Positions 8,347 to 17,503 of a stretch of DNA of 21,729 nucleotides are shown one piece after another. The translations under genes were made by a program, and so were the position numbers. A model generated the notes under the pieces. That model worked only from the letters and a program-made list of their open reading frames with translations. It searched no databases and was not told the origin of the DNA. Source of the DNA: Tannerella sp. (GTDB lineage: Bacteria > Bacteroidota > Bacteroidia > Bacteroidales > Tannerellaceae); assembly GCA_031282485.1 (NCBI GenBank), contig JAITDQ010000031.1, forward strand, positions 1-21,729, given 5' to 3'. Numbering within the stretch: position 1 is the stretch's first letter; each line of letters begins with the position of its first letter.

Positions 8347-9191
8347 TTTATCCTGTTTTTTGAAAAATAACCTGTGATTATCCTCCCTGTAACACTTAAT
8401 ATAAGGACAATGATTGTCAGCAGTAAGGCTGCGGCATACGCCCGTTCCCTTACTTCGGGGATGGGGCTGCCCAACTGGAAAAAAACGGCCAGAGGCAACG
8501 TCGCGGCAGGCTGGTCGAGCGAGGCGGGAATGTTGTCGGTAAACCCGGCGGTGAATAAAACGCCGGCCGCGTCGCCAATGGCGCGTCCGACCGACAAGAG
8601 GGTGGCGGTGGCAATCCCCGGCGCGATCTGCCGGATGACGACCTTGCAGGCTTCCAGTTTGGTGGCGCCCAGTGAATAAGCGGCATCCAGAAGGTCTTTG
8701 GATACCGAATTTGCAACTTCGTCCATTGAGCGGACAAAGATTGGGATAATGAGCAGGGTTATCACGATAATCCCTCCCAGCAACGACGTTTTCAGCCCGA
8801 AAAAGATCATGATCGTAAAGGCAAATGCGCCATAGACAATGGACGGTATGCCAAACAGCACGTCGAAAGACAGCCGCGTGAAGTAGGCCAGCCGGGACGA
8901 TTTTTTCAGGTACACATTTATGTAGAAAACAATGGGGATACTGATGATTAACCCTAACGAAGCCGAAGCGAAAACAATCATCAACGACCCGGCTATGGCG
9001 TTCAGAATCCCTCCTTCCTTACCTAAGTAAAACCCGCCTCCGGGCATACAGCTGATCATCTCCCACGTTAACGAAGGAAAACCTGTTTTGGCAATCGTCC
9101 AGATGATGCTCATGAAAAATCCGAACACCGTGACCGTTGCCAGTATCATCAACAGGTTAAATACCTTTTCTTCTATAAATCTGAGCTTCAT
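8343..9191 (-). CDS. pstA: Pst-type ABC transporter permease, PstA-like
   Basis: Inner-membrane permease of a PstSCAB-type oxyanion importer. The 282 residues show about six hydrophobic segments, the first at roughly 11-33, with the ABC-permease EAA loop DAAYSLGATKLEACKVVIRQIAPGI (from 169) that contacts the ATPase. LFGIPSIVYGAFAF (112-125) is typical of PstA. It overlaps pstC by 4 bp upstream and the hemC fusion by 4 bp downstream. The family is annotated as phosphate transport. In this operon, between sulfate-activation and sulfite-reduction genes, sulfate is an equally reasonable substrate. Confidence 0.9.
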   Translation of the reverse strand: MKLRFIEEKVFNLLMILATVTVFGFFMSIIWTIAKTGFPSLTWEMISCMPGGGFYLGKEGGILNAIAGSLMIVFASASLGLIISIPIVFYINVYLKKSSRLAYFTRLSFDVLFGIPSIVYGAFAFTIMIFFGLKTSLLGGIIVITLLIIPIFVRSMDEVANSVSKDLLDAAYSLGATKLEACKVVIRQIAPGIATATLLSVGRAIGDAAGVLFTAGFTDNIPASLDQPAATLPLAVFFQLGSPIPEVRERAYAAALLLTIIVLILSVTGRIITGYFSKNRIK

Positions 9192-10096
9192 AATTTAAAT
9201 TTTTTCGCTACATTTTGTAAAACAACACGTGATATTGCGTTAAAAACAAGGATGATGACAAACATCACCAAAGCTGCAAACATAAGCGCCGACTCGTACA
9301 TCGGCAAAGAAAGCATCTCGCCGTAGTTATTCGCAATAAGCGCAGGCAAAGGGTAAACACTGTCGAAGAGCGAATGAGGGGTGCCGATCATATTTCCGCA
9401 GACCATAAGCACCGCCAGCGTTTCGCCGAAAGCTTTCGAAACGGAAAGGACGACGGCCGCTATGATTCCGGGAGATGCTTTCCTGACTACGACCAAACGG
9501 GATGTTTGCCAGCGTGTAGCCCCCAGTGATATGGATGCGTCTTTCAGATCCTTGGACACGGTGGAGAAAATCTCAATGAACAGGCTTACCAGCAACGGGA
9601 TAATCATTACACTCAGCACGATACCGCCTGCCAGCAACGTATATCCGCTTGTGTAATCGACAAAATACGGCCCCAGACTGTCCGCTATCCATGGCACAAT
9701 AATCAGCGTTCCCCACAGGCCATACACGACGGAAGGAATACCGGCCAGGATGTCTAATACCGGAAATACGGCTTTCTTCACCCACGGTTTTGAATTTTCC
9801 GTCAGGAATAATGCCGTAAGAAGGGCTATCGGAAGCGCTATGAGTACGGACAATGCGGTCACATATACCGAACTCAATATAAATGACCGGAACCCGAACT
9901 CGCCCGTCAGCGGACTCCATTCCGACCCCCACAGGATGCTCCATGCGGAATTTTCCTTCAGTATGCCCGTCGATTTATAATACAGGCCGACCCCCATTAT
10001 CAATGCAATCAGCAGTGATCCGGTAGTGAACAGTTGCATAATCCGAAAGGCAACCTTATTCTTAAAAAGTCTTTTTGCTAATAATGATGTTTGCAC
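9188..10096 (-). CDS. pstC: Pst-type ABC transporter permease, PstC-like
   Basis: Partner permease of PstA. The 302 residues have a first membrane segment at about 20-40, then a periplasmic stretch and further segments. LAGIPSVVYGLWG (117-129) and the EAA loop KDASISLGATRWQTSRLVV (from 185) are PstC-family signatures. It starts 50 bp after pstS and overlaps pstA by 4 bp. The ATPase gene (pstB) is not adjacent; it lies about 5 kb upstream in the same operon. Confidence 0.9.
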   Translation of the reverse strand: MQTSLLAKRLFKNKVAFRIMQLFTTGSLLIALIMGVGLYYKSTGILKENSAWSILWGSEWSPLTGEFGFRSFILSSVYVTALSVLIALPIALLTALFLTENSKPWVKKAVFPVLDILAGIPSVVYGLWGTLIIVPWIADSLGPYFVDYTSGYTLLAGGIVLSVMIIPLLVSLFIEIFSTVSKDLKDASISLGATRWQTSRLVVVRKASPGIIAAVVLSVSKAFGETLAVLMVCGNMIGTPHSLFDSVYPLPALIANNYGEMLSLPMYESALMFAALVMFVIILVFNAISRVVLQNVAKKFKL

Positions 10097-10146
10097 AGTT
10101 CTTTTACTTCTCTTAACGTAATTCCGCTTTGTTTGATATTGAATTG

Positions 10147-11112
10147 TTATTTTAATTTTAATAATTCCGCTTGCAGTTTTTCTTCCGAAAGAGCGATATA
10201 ACCGGTTTCGACGGCATATTTCTGTCCTTCGGTAAGGACATATTCTATGAAAGCAATGACTTCGGGCTTCGTCGGTTTACCTTTCGTCACCAGATACAGG
10301 TCGCGGGCGGGAGGCGAAGGATAACGTCCTTCATTGATAGCTTTTATCAGCGTTTCGGTCGTTTCATAAAAATCTTCTTCCGGGTCTATCCGCCCGTTTT
10401 CATTCATGTCAATGGGGATAATGGCCAGTCCTTCAAAAATCTTCTTTGATTTTTGGTCGTAAGCATAGGCAATATTGTTAAATCCTATTCCGGCTCTATC
10501 CTTCTGAACGGCTGCGGCAAGTCCGGGGTCTCCGAACACGGCGGTCGCTTTCAGATTTTCCTGTTTCTTGCCGAACCATGCGGCAAACGTTTCAGCCGCG
10601 CCACAGGCGTCGGAGCGTGTAAAGACATGCACCGGAAGAGTCGCGGAAGTGCCTAAGACTTCGCCCCACGTATTGATTTCCCGGCTCCAGAGTTTCGCGG
10701 CGGTTTCGCGTTTCAATCCCGTTTTACGGATAGCTTCCCGCTCCGGGTTATTCGCGTTGATGATGGGCACGACGGCATCCTTCACCGTAGCTATCGGATA
10801 TGCGCCTTTGACGGTTTCTTCGGGATATATCTCACGAGACACCATTCCAATATCTACTACGCCCGACAGCGCGTCCGTCATTCCTTTTCCGGCGCCTCCG
10901 CCCGATATGTCCACTTTTACGTCCGGATGCAGTTTCCGAAATTCCTCCCCCCATTTCACGGCCATGGGATATAGCGCAAAAGCGCCCGAAAGCTGTATCG
11001 TTCCCGTCAGTCCGTCGCCGGAAGCGGCTGTTTCCTGTTTGGGTTTGCCGGCGCCTGTGCAGTTTGCGAGTAACGCAACACCGGTCAATAATAGAAAAAT
11101 TTTTTTCATCAT
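10147..11112 (-). CDS. pstS: PstS-family substrate-binding lipoprotein, altered ligand residues
   Basis: Extracytoplasmic binding protein of the transporter. 321 residues: a lipoprotein signal (MMKKIFLLLTGVALLANC, C18 in the lipobox) precedes a type-2 periplasmic-binding fold with LSGAFALYPM (41-50), DISGGGAGKGMTDAL (68-82) and DIGMVSREIYPEE (87-99). Compared with E. coli PstS, the phosphate ligand segment SDAPLS reads SREIYP, replacing the proton-accepting Asp56, and the SGT ligand triad reads CGA (170-172, in SDACGAAETF). An EF-hand-like loop, D235-x-N-x-NG-x-I-D-x-x-E246, is inserted near residue 240. Related proteins with SRE at this site are still called PstS, so these residues do not prove a non-phosphate ligand. 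Start could be M1 or M2. It follows a 123-bp gap after the JAMM gene and leads pstC and pstA. Confidence 0.88.
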   Translation of the reverse strand: MMKKIFLLLTGVALLANCTGAGKPKQETAASGDGLTGTIQLSGAFALYPMAVKWGEEFRKLHPDVKVDISGGGAGKGMTDALSGVVDIGMVSREIYPEETVKGAYPIATVKDAVVPIINANNPEREAIRKTGLKRETAAKLWSREINTWGEVLGTSATLPVHVFTRSDACGAAETFAAWFGKKQENLKATAVFGDPGLAAAVQKDRAGIGFNNIAYAYDQKSKKIFEGLAIIPIDMNENGRIDPEEDFYETTETLIKAINEGRYPSPPARDLYLVTKGKPTKPEVIAFIEYVLTEGQKYAVETGYIALSEEKLQAELLKLK

Positions 11113-11235
11113 ACTGTAATGTTAATAGTTTAAATTATTACTCACCGTAACTCTCGGCGATAACGACGACGAAGCGCATCCGCGCCTCCAATACTCTAAT
11201 ACAATTCGTTACCGGATAAATCCGCTAATCACCGG
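11113..11235. other. Intercistronic gap between the JAMM gene and pstS
   Basis: At 123 bp this is the longest gap inside the operon. No open reading frame is worth calling. On the minus strand I see weak hairpin potential (ACCGG with CCGGT arms near 11205-11231, and a short GC stem near 11173-11190) but no convincing TAnnTTTG/-33 pair and no riboswitch fold that I recognise. An internal promoter or processing site here is possible but not shown. Confidence 0.4.
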
Positions 11236-11634
11236 TTATTCAATTATCTCTATCTCACACGGCTGCATACGTCCTCCGGCCAGGGAAAACGCCTTTACAT
11301 CCGGCTTTTCGGCGGCTAAAGAAATAATAATGTAGATGATCTGCGGGTCAAATGCCAAACGAATATCCTCTTCCGACGGACGAGCCGGCGTTGAAGGATG
11401 ACTGTGGTAGTTTGCTATAATTTTCCGACCGTTCCGCCGTGCCTCTTTCAATACGTTAAACTGTTCCTGCGGACTGAAAGAGAAATGTTCCGGGCTGTGG
11501 TCGACATTGGTCATGGCATAACGCGCCTGCACGACACCATCCGTTCCGGTCAGCAAACCGCACGCCTCATTAGGCAGTTCGTCGACGGCCTGCCGTATCA
11601 TTGCATTTATAATATCTTCCGGTATCCGTATCAT
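11236..11634 (-). CDS. hcyD: JAMM/Mov34 metalloprotease, HcyD/Mec+-like
   Basis: Zinc metalloprotease of the JAB/JAMM family, 132 residues. All JAMM positions are visible: E23 in PNEACGLLTG, then H77-S-H79-P with S87 and D90 in NYHSHPSTPARPSEED. Small bacterial members of this family trim residues from sulfur carrier proteins: HcyD exposes the glycine tail of HcyS in Wolinella, and Mec+ cuts cysteine from CysO in mycobacteria. It lies 4 bp after the E1-like gene. Together with the Arg-capped carrier two genes upstream, this points to removal of the carrier's C-terminal residue as its job. The symbol is by analogy. A Mec+-like role, releasing a finished amino acid, remains possible. Confidence 0.88.
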   Translation of the reverse strand: MIRIPEDIINAMIRQAVDELPNEACGLLTGTDGVVQARYAMTNVDHSPEHFSFSPQEQFNVLKEARRNGRKIIANYHSHPSTPARPSEEDIRLAFDPQIIYIIISLAAEKPDVKAFSLAGGRMQPCEIEIIE

Positions 11635-11638
11635 CTGT

Positions 11639-12445
11639 TTATTTCTTTTTCAGTTCGCACACAGCCTGTTCCGCTTCAATCAGCTCTACAATGGAGGGAG
11701 ATGCTCCGCAGACCGGGCATTTTGCATTTTTTTTCACGTTTACGGTTCTGAAATCCATTGTCTTTGCATTAAATATCAAAAGTCTGTCCGTCAAAAGCGT
11801 CCCCGTGCCGACCAAAAACTTCAAAACCTCGGCGGCCTGTATTGTCCCTAACATCCCCGCGATTGCACCCAGCACCCCGGCCTGGGAGCACGTCGGAACG
11901 GCATCAGGCGGCGGAGGGCCATGAAATATACACCGGTAACACGATGTTCCCGGCAGGTGCGTAAAAGTTTGTCCTTCGAAACGGAGAATGCCTCCGTGTG
12001 AAAAAGGTTTTCCGGCTAATACGCAGGCGTCGTTAATCAGAAATTTCACAGGAAAATTATCCGTCCCGTCAACAATAAAATCGTAGTCCCTGATTATCTC
12101 AAACGCATTCCCGGCCGTAAAGAATTTGTGATAGGTCACTACATTTACATCGGGATTAATCTGTTTTATCTTTTCCTTTGCAGATTCCACCTTCGGTTTC
12201 CCGACGTCGGGAGTCGAATGGATAACCTGCCGTTGCAAATTACTCAAATCGACCACATCGCCGTCGATTACGCCCAGCGTACCTACGCCGGCTGCCGCCA
12301 GATAAAGCAGGACGGGCGCGCCCAATCCGCCGGCTCCAATAACCAGGACTTTGCCGCTGTTTATCTTCTCCTGACCTTCCACGCCCACATCCTGCAAGAG
12401 GATATGGCGGCTGTACCGTTCGATCTGTTCCGCTGAAAAATCCAT
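11639..12445 (-). CDS. hcyF: ThiF/MoeB/HcyF-type E1-like adenylyltransferase
   Basis: ATP-dependent enzyme that adenylates the C-terminal glycine of a ubiquitin-like sulfur carrier. 268 residues: RYSRHILLQDVG near the N-terminus, nucleotide loop GAGGLG (37-42), DGDVVDLSNLQRQ (61-73), DGTDNF (126-131), and zinc cysteines C169/C172 and C243/C246. C186 sits in PTCSQAGVLG, the position used for thioester or persulfide chemistry in ThiF/MoeB. No rhodanese domain follows, unlike MoeZ/MOCS3, so sulfur must come from another protein. The start shares one base with the carrier stop (TAATG). No thiG/thiH/thiC or moa genes are nearby, so thiamin or molybdopterin roles are less likely. The symbol is by analogy with Wolinella HcyF. 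Confidence 0.88.
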   Translation of the reverse strand: MDFSAEQIERYSRHILLQDVGVEGQEKINSGKVLVIGAGGLGAPVLLYLAAAGVGTLGVIDGDVVDLSNLQRQVIHSTPDVGKPKVESAKEKIKQINPDVNVVTYHKFFTAGNAFEIIRDYDFIVDGTDNFPVKFLINDACVLAGKPFSHGGILRFEGQTFTHLPGTSCYRCIFHGPPPPDAVPTCSQAGVLGAIAGMLGTIQAAEVLKFLVGTGTLLTDRLLIFNAKTMDFRTVNVKKNAKCPVCGASPSIVELIEAEQAVCELKKK

Positions 12446-12654
12446 TAGCGCCCTCCTCCCATAAAGTATAAGAAGTCTATCTGATCCCCGTCGTTTATGG
12501 AAGTTGCATCAAAGTTTTCCCGCTGGATATACTCCCCGTTGATTTGAACAGTGACCATATCCGGCTGTAAAACATTATTCAGCCTGATAAGCCCGGATAA
12601 TGTGAGGGGAAGCGTTACTTCCTGTTCTTCGTCGTTTACTGTTACTTTACTCAT
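12445..12654 (-). CDS. hcyS: ThiS/HcyS-like sulfur carrier protein with GGG-Arg tail
   Basis: Small beta-grasp (ubiquitin-like) protein of 69 residues, MoaD/ThiS family: VTVNDEEQEV at the start, VTVQINGEYIQRENF in the middle, and INDGDQIDFLYFMGGGR at the end. ThiS and MoaD end exactly in Gly-Gly. Here an Arg follows three glycines before the TAA, so the glycine tail is capped and cannot be adenylated until the Arg is removed. The JAMM protease gene is two positions downstream. The last stop base is the A of the next gene's ATG, so carrier and adenylyltransferase are coupled. It follows the sulfite reductase gene by 84 bp. The likely role is to carry sulfide as a C-terminal thiocarboxylate for MetY, and perhaps CysK. 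Confidence 0.87.
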   Translation of the reverse strand: MSKVTVNDEEQEVTLPLTLSGLIRLNNVLQPDMVTVQINGEYIQRENFDATSINDGDQIDFLYFMGGGR

Positions 12655-12715
12655 TTTTACTTGTTTTTTTGAATTGAATATTTAATGTCCCGGATACGGC
12701 CTGCACTTCACCGGA

Positions 12716-12730
12716 GCCGGCAAGGCCGGC
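12716..12730 (-). other. GC-rich hairpin just after the sulfite reductase stop
   Basis: GCCGGC arms on both sides of a 3-base loop give a 6-bp perfect stem that starts 8 bases past the stop codon. It is not followed by a T-run on the minus strand, so it is unlikely to be a strong terminator. It could protect the 3' end of the upstream message or cause partial attenuation before the carrier gene. Confidence 0.4.
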
Positions 12731-12738
12731 CGCCACGG

Positions 12739-15147
12739 TTATTTTTTCTTTATAACAACGATCCAGTAATCGCCGTTTTGTTTTTGTTCCAGTATTTCAT
12801 GTCCTTCGTTCCGCACCGATCCGGGTACATTGTTAATCGGCTGCCCGTCGTCGAGCCATATTTCCAGCTTTTCGCCCGATTTCATGGCGGCCAATTGTAT
12901 TTTTGTCTGCACAAAATTCATCGGACAGGCAACGCCTCGCAGGTCTTTAAACTTCCCGACAGGCGCTTCCTGCACGCCTTCCGCTTCTTTTTTATCGCCG
13001 GCCGGCACGTTCACGTCTTTCTCATTCGCATCTGCGGCATCTGCGGGTTGTTTCGCGGGGATATTCTTGAATTGAAGGGAATCATCCATGCTGTTATACA
13101 ATCCGGCAACCCTGTCGGCCAATGCATAAATTTCATTTTCGCGGGCAATAAAATCGTAGTCCTTTTCATCGCGGGCAATGGAAATAATTTCACGGAAATG
13201 CTCTTCCACAAACCCGTATTCGATAAAATTTTTGATGAAAAGGTTGAACACATCATCCGTCGTTTTGGGTTCGGCGCCACGCGTCACCAGCAACATGCGC
13301 GAAGACGAGAAAATTATATGATACAACAGATTATTTCTTGCGGCAATATCGGATTCGTCTTTTAGTGCGGCTTTATTGGTATTTATAATACCCAGATCGA
13401 CTTCGATCATATCGAAAAGTCCCGCCGAACATTCGGCCGCGCCCCGTCCGACCACGCTGAACAAAGTTTCCGCACCCCAATCGAAGTAATAGTTTTTATC
13501 TTCGGCAAACGACGGTATATCGCCGTATTCATCTATCAACGCCAAAGCGACGTTCCGTCCTTCCGCTTCCAGATATGAGGCGAGGGATTGGGCGCCGCTG
13601 TTGAGATAAGCTTCAAGTAAACGGCGGATAAACGCGGGGATATCCCTTGCACTTATGTTACCCACCGGTTCGGCTAATGCCGGCGAAGTGTCTCTGCGAG
13701 CGGCAAGATGAACTTGATAGCCGGGATAAACACGGTCGTTGCGTAGTATTTTACCGGAAAACCCGATGTCCGCCCAGTGTTGTTGACCGCACGAATTGGG
13801 GCATCCCGATATATGAATCCGGGCTTCACTGAGCCTGTCCAGATTCAGGCCGCTCCGTAACAATTCACGGCGAACAGCCGTAGCCAGTTCCTTTGACAGC
13901 CCGATGCCCAAACGGCACGTATCCGCTCCGGTACAGGAGATAATATTATTAATGAGAACCGGAGCGTGGAGATCGGGAACGAACGCTTTCAATATCCGAT
14001 ATATTTCAGGCAAAGCAATGTCCGGTATGTTCCGCAGGCGTATGTTTTGCGACGTCGTAAACCGGATTGTATGCTCTCCGAACTGATCCGTAAAAGTCAG
14101 CAGTTTTCGTAATCCTTCAATTTTTTTCCTGTCGTTCAGCGGGATGTTTCCCAGCAGGACGGGCACAAGAACAGTGCTGTATCCTTCCTGTTTTTGCCCG
14201 GTCACGTATCGTTTTTTCCACAAATGATAGGTTTCTTCGTCCAACGATACATTTCCTGCCGGCTTGTACGCATGTTCGGGGCGTTCGTTTTCCGTTTCCT
14301 GCGACGGGACGAACACCGGCGTTTCTTTTTTAGCCTCACGGTAATATTCTTTTATCAGGCGGAGGGTTTCCTCCTCGCCCGATTTATAGAAAACAAAACG
14401 CAGACGGGCTTTATTTTTGTTCTTCCGGTTTCCGTGTTCCGAGAAAAACTTTTTAAGGGCTTCCGCGACGGCATAAAGATCGCCTTCGGGAACAAAATCG
14501 AACAGCAGCCAGCCCACGGAAGGCTTCGAACCGCCTCCACCGCCGACATAAACCTGAAATCCCCGCTCTCCGTCCCTGATTTTTGCTATGAACCCGACAT
14601 CATTAATCGCTGCATATCCAATCTGCCTGTCATCGGAGGAAAAAGATATTTTCATCTTCCGCGGCAACAGGTAAGAATCCGCTTCGGCAATCAGTTTTGA
14701 AGTAAGCGCCATGGCGTAAGGTGTCGTGTCGAACTGTTCGTCAGCCGACAGCCCGCTATATTCCGATACCATGATGTTACGAACCGTGTTCCCTCCCCCG
14801 CCCTTTGTGCTGAGGCCGATCTTTTTCAAATCATGCATCACCGCCTCTATCCTGTCGAGCTGAAGGTTTTGTATCTGAATCTCCTGCCGGGTGGTAATGT
14901 GCAACAAGTCGGAACCGTACCGGCCGGCTATTTCGATCAGTTCGGAAAACTGTTTCGGCCGGATGACGCCTCCGGTAGTGCGCACGCGCGACATGTAGAC
15001 GTCGTCCTGCCGCTGTTCGTATATCCCCATCGGGACGCGGAACGCCTTGAACTGAACGGCGGCAACTCGCTTTTGTGTATAATCATTCGCCAGCGACGCA
15101 AACCTTACAATGTCGTCGCCTAATGTTTCCGGTAATTTATAATACAT
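12739..15147 (-). CDS. Siroheme sulfite reductase fused to HEPN-like and TusA domains
   Basis: 802-residue fusion. Residues 1 to about 515 are a nitrite/sulfite reductase with two ferredoxin-like half domains and siroheme/[4Fe-4S] domains. Cluster and siroheme cysteines C405, C411, C449 and C453 lie in SCTGADTC and GCPNSCG (C-x5-C-x37-C-x3-C). K164 and K166 in LPRKMKI align with the active-site lysines of E. coli CysI, and GGV at 59-61 follows a conserved Arg. Residues about 520-690 are helical and HEPN-like. A charged Ala/Asp/Lys linker (about 695-730) leads to a TusA/SirA domain (731-802) with persulfide cysteine C741 in VACPMNF. There is no CysJ-type flavoprotein nearby, so electrons probably come from ferredoxin. 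The TusA part could hand sulfur directly to the carrier encoded next. It lies 36 bp after pstB. Confidence 0.92.
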   Translation of the reverse strand: MYYKLPETLGDDIVRFASLANDYTQKRVAAVQFKAFRVPMGIYEQRQDDVYMSRVRTTGGVIRPKQFSELIEIAGRYGSDLLHITTRQEIQIQNLQLDRIEAVMHDLKKIGLSTKGGGGNTVRNIMVSEYSGLSADEQFDTTPYAMALTSKLIAEADSYLLPRKMKISFSSDDRQIGYAAINDVGFIAKIRDGERGFQVYVGGGGGSKPSVGWLLFDFVPEGDLYAVAEALKKFFSEHGNRKNKNKARLRFVFYKSGEEETLRLIKEYYREAKKETPVFVPSQETENERPEHAYKPAGNVSLDEETYHLWKKRYVTGQKQEGYSTVLVPVLLGNIPLNDRKKIEGLRKLLTFTDQFGEHTIRFTTSQNIRLRNIPDIALPEIYRILKAFVPDLHAPVLINNIISCTGADTCRLGIGLSKELATAVRRELLRSGLNLDRLSEARIHISGCPNSCGQQHWADIGFSGKILRNDRVYPGYQVHLAARRDTSPALAEPVGNISARDIPAFIRRLLEAYLNSGAQSLASYLEAEGRNVALALIDEYGDIPSFAEDKNYYFDWGAETLFSVVGRGAAECSAGLFDMIEVDLGIINTNKAALKDESDIAARNNLLYHIIFSSSRMLLVTRGAEPKTTDDVFNLFIKNFIEYGFVEEHFREIISIARDEKDYDFIARENEIYALADRVAGLYNSMDDSLQFKNIPAKQPADAADANEKDVNVPAGDKKEAEGVQEAPVGKFKDLRGVACPMNFVQTKIQLAAMKSGEKLEIWLDDGQPINNVPGSVRNEGHEILEQKQNGDYWIVVIKKK

Positions 15148-15183
15148 ACTATTTTTCGCTCTTTTGTGATAACGGGCGCGGTC

Positions 15184-16029
15184 TCAACTGAACACGCCCG
15201 ATAAATACTGTTTTGTCAATTCATGCCTGGGATTGTTGAACAGTTCGTCCGCCGAACCGCTTTCTATCACTTCTCCCAGATAGATGAATATGACATGGTC
15301 GGCTATCCGCAAAGCCTGACGCAGGGTGTGTGTGACTAAGATAACGCCGTATTTGGCTTTCAGCTTGACAAACAAGTCTTCAATATGCCGGCTGGATATC
15401 GGATCCAGTGCCGAAGTAGACTCATCGCCCAAGATAAACTGTGGCTTTATCGCCAATCCGCGAGCCAGACATAAACGCTGCTGCTGACCGATAGAGAGAC
15501 TGGAGGCCGGGGAATGAAGCCTGTCTTTGACTTCATCCCACAAACCTGCATCCCGCAAATTATCTTCCACGATCCGTTTCAGTTGTTTTTTATTACGGAC
15601 GCCATGGATTTTACATCCGAATGTGATATTATCAAAAATAGACATCGGCAACGGGGTCGGACGCTGCGACAGCAATCCCATTTTTTTACGGATATGGGTT
15701 ACTTCCACTTTCTTTCCGTAAATATTTTCGCCGTCAATAACGATTTCCCCGTTTACCTTTACCTTTTCATCATCATCAATCAAACGGTTAATGGTCTTCA
15801 GTAAAGTTGATTTTCCGCACCCCGACGGACCGATGATACACGTTATTTTATTATTGGGAATTTTGATGCTGATATTTTTCAGGATACGGTTATTCCCTAT
15901 GCTCACGCTGAGATTATTTACTTTAATCTCTGACGCTGCCACCTCCCTGCCGTAGAGAGCCGCCTCATTTTTGCCGGCAACCGCTGCAAGATTGTGTACG
16001 TTATGGTATATCGGAAGTGCTTCAATCAT
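15184..16029 (-). CDS. pstB: Pst-type ABC transporter ATPase, PstB-like
   Basis: Cytoplasmic ATPase of the PstSCAB-type importer. With the start chosen here it has 281 residues: an unusual N-terminal extension of about 34 residues, then the ABC domain with Walker A GPSGCGKST (67-75), signature LSIGQQQR (178-185), Walker B FILGDES (198-204) and switch H234. The residue after the catalytic Glu is Ser instead of the usual Pro, and the Q-loop reads SQRPTPLPMS rather than the FQKPNPFPMS-like form. A longer frame opening at 16107 would overlap the metY coding region by 59 bp. The ATG at 16029, 19 bp past the metY stop, is preferred. The other transporter genes lie about 4-8 kb further downstream. 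Confidence 0.9.
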   Translation of the reverse strand: MIEALPIYHNVHNLAAVAGKNEAALYGREVAASEIKVNNLSVSIGNNRILKNISIKIPNNKITCIIGPSGCGKSTLLKTINRLIDDDEKVKVNGEIVIDGENIYGKKVEVTHIRKKMGLLSQRPTPLPMSIFDNITFGCKIHGVRNKKQLKRIVEDNLRDAGLWDEVKDRLHSPASSLSIGQQQRLCLARGLAIKPQFILGDESTSALDPISSRHIEDLFVKLKAKYGVILVTHTLRQALRIADHVIFIYLGEVIESGSADELFNNPRHELTKQYLSGVFS

Positions 16030-16048
16030 ATAACTGTCATTTTCGCGT

Positions 16049-17479
<1,431 letters not shown>

Positions 17480-17482
<3 letters not shown>

Positions 17483-17501
17483 TACCACATTTATGGTATT
17501 T
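17480..17501. promoter_or_regulatory. Symmetric operator upstream of metY
   Basis: Perfect 8-bp inverted repeat, AAATACCA and TGGTATTT, around a 6-bp centre. It can also be read as two heptamers TACCATA and TACCACA in opposite orientation with a 2-bp gap, the 7-2-7 arrangement of NarL-family operators. It begins 20 bp from the metY -7 element and lies 2 bp beyond the cysK stop. Eighteen of 22 positions match the site upstream of cysK. Confidence 0.7.
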
Positions 17502-17503
17502 TT

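Noticed and set aside
12445..12654. Carrier protein as ThiS for thiamin or MoaD for molybdopterin
   Set aside because: No thiC, thiG, thiH, moaA-E or mogA genes nearby, the tail carries an extra Arg, and the neighbours are sulfite reductase, JAMM protease and MetY.
12739..15147. Nitrite reductase instead of sulfite reductase
   Set aside because: The siroheme/Fe-S motifs are shared by both, but the operon is wholly for sulfur and the C-terminal TusA domain is a sulfur-transfer domain.
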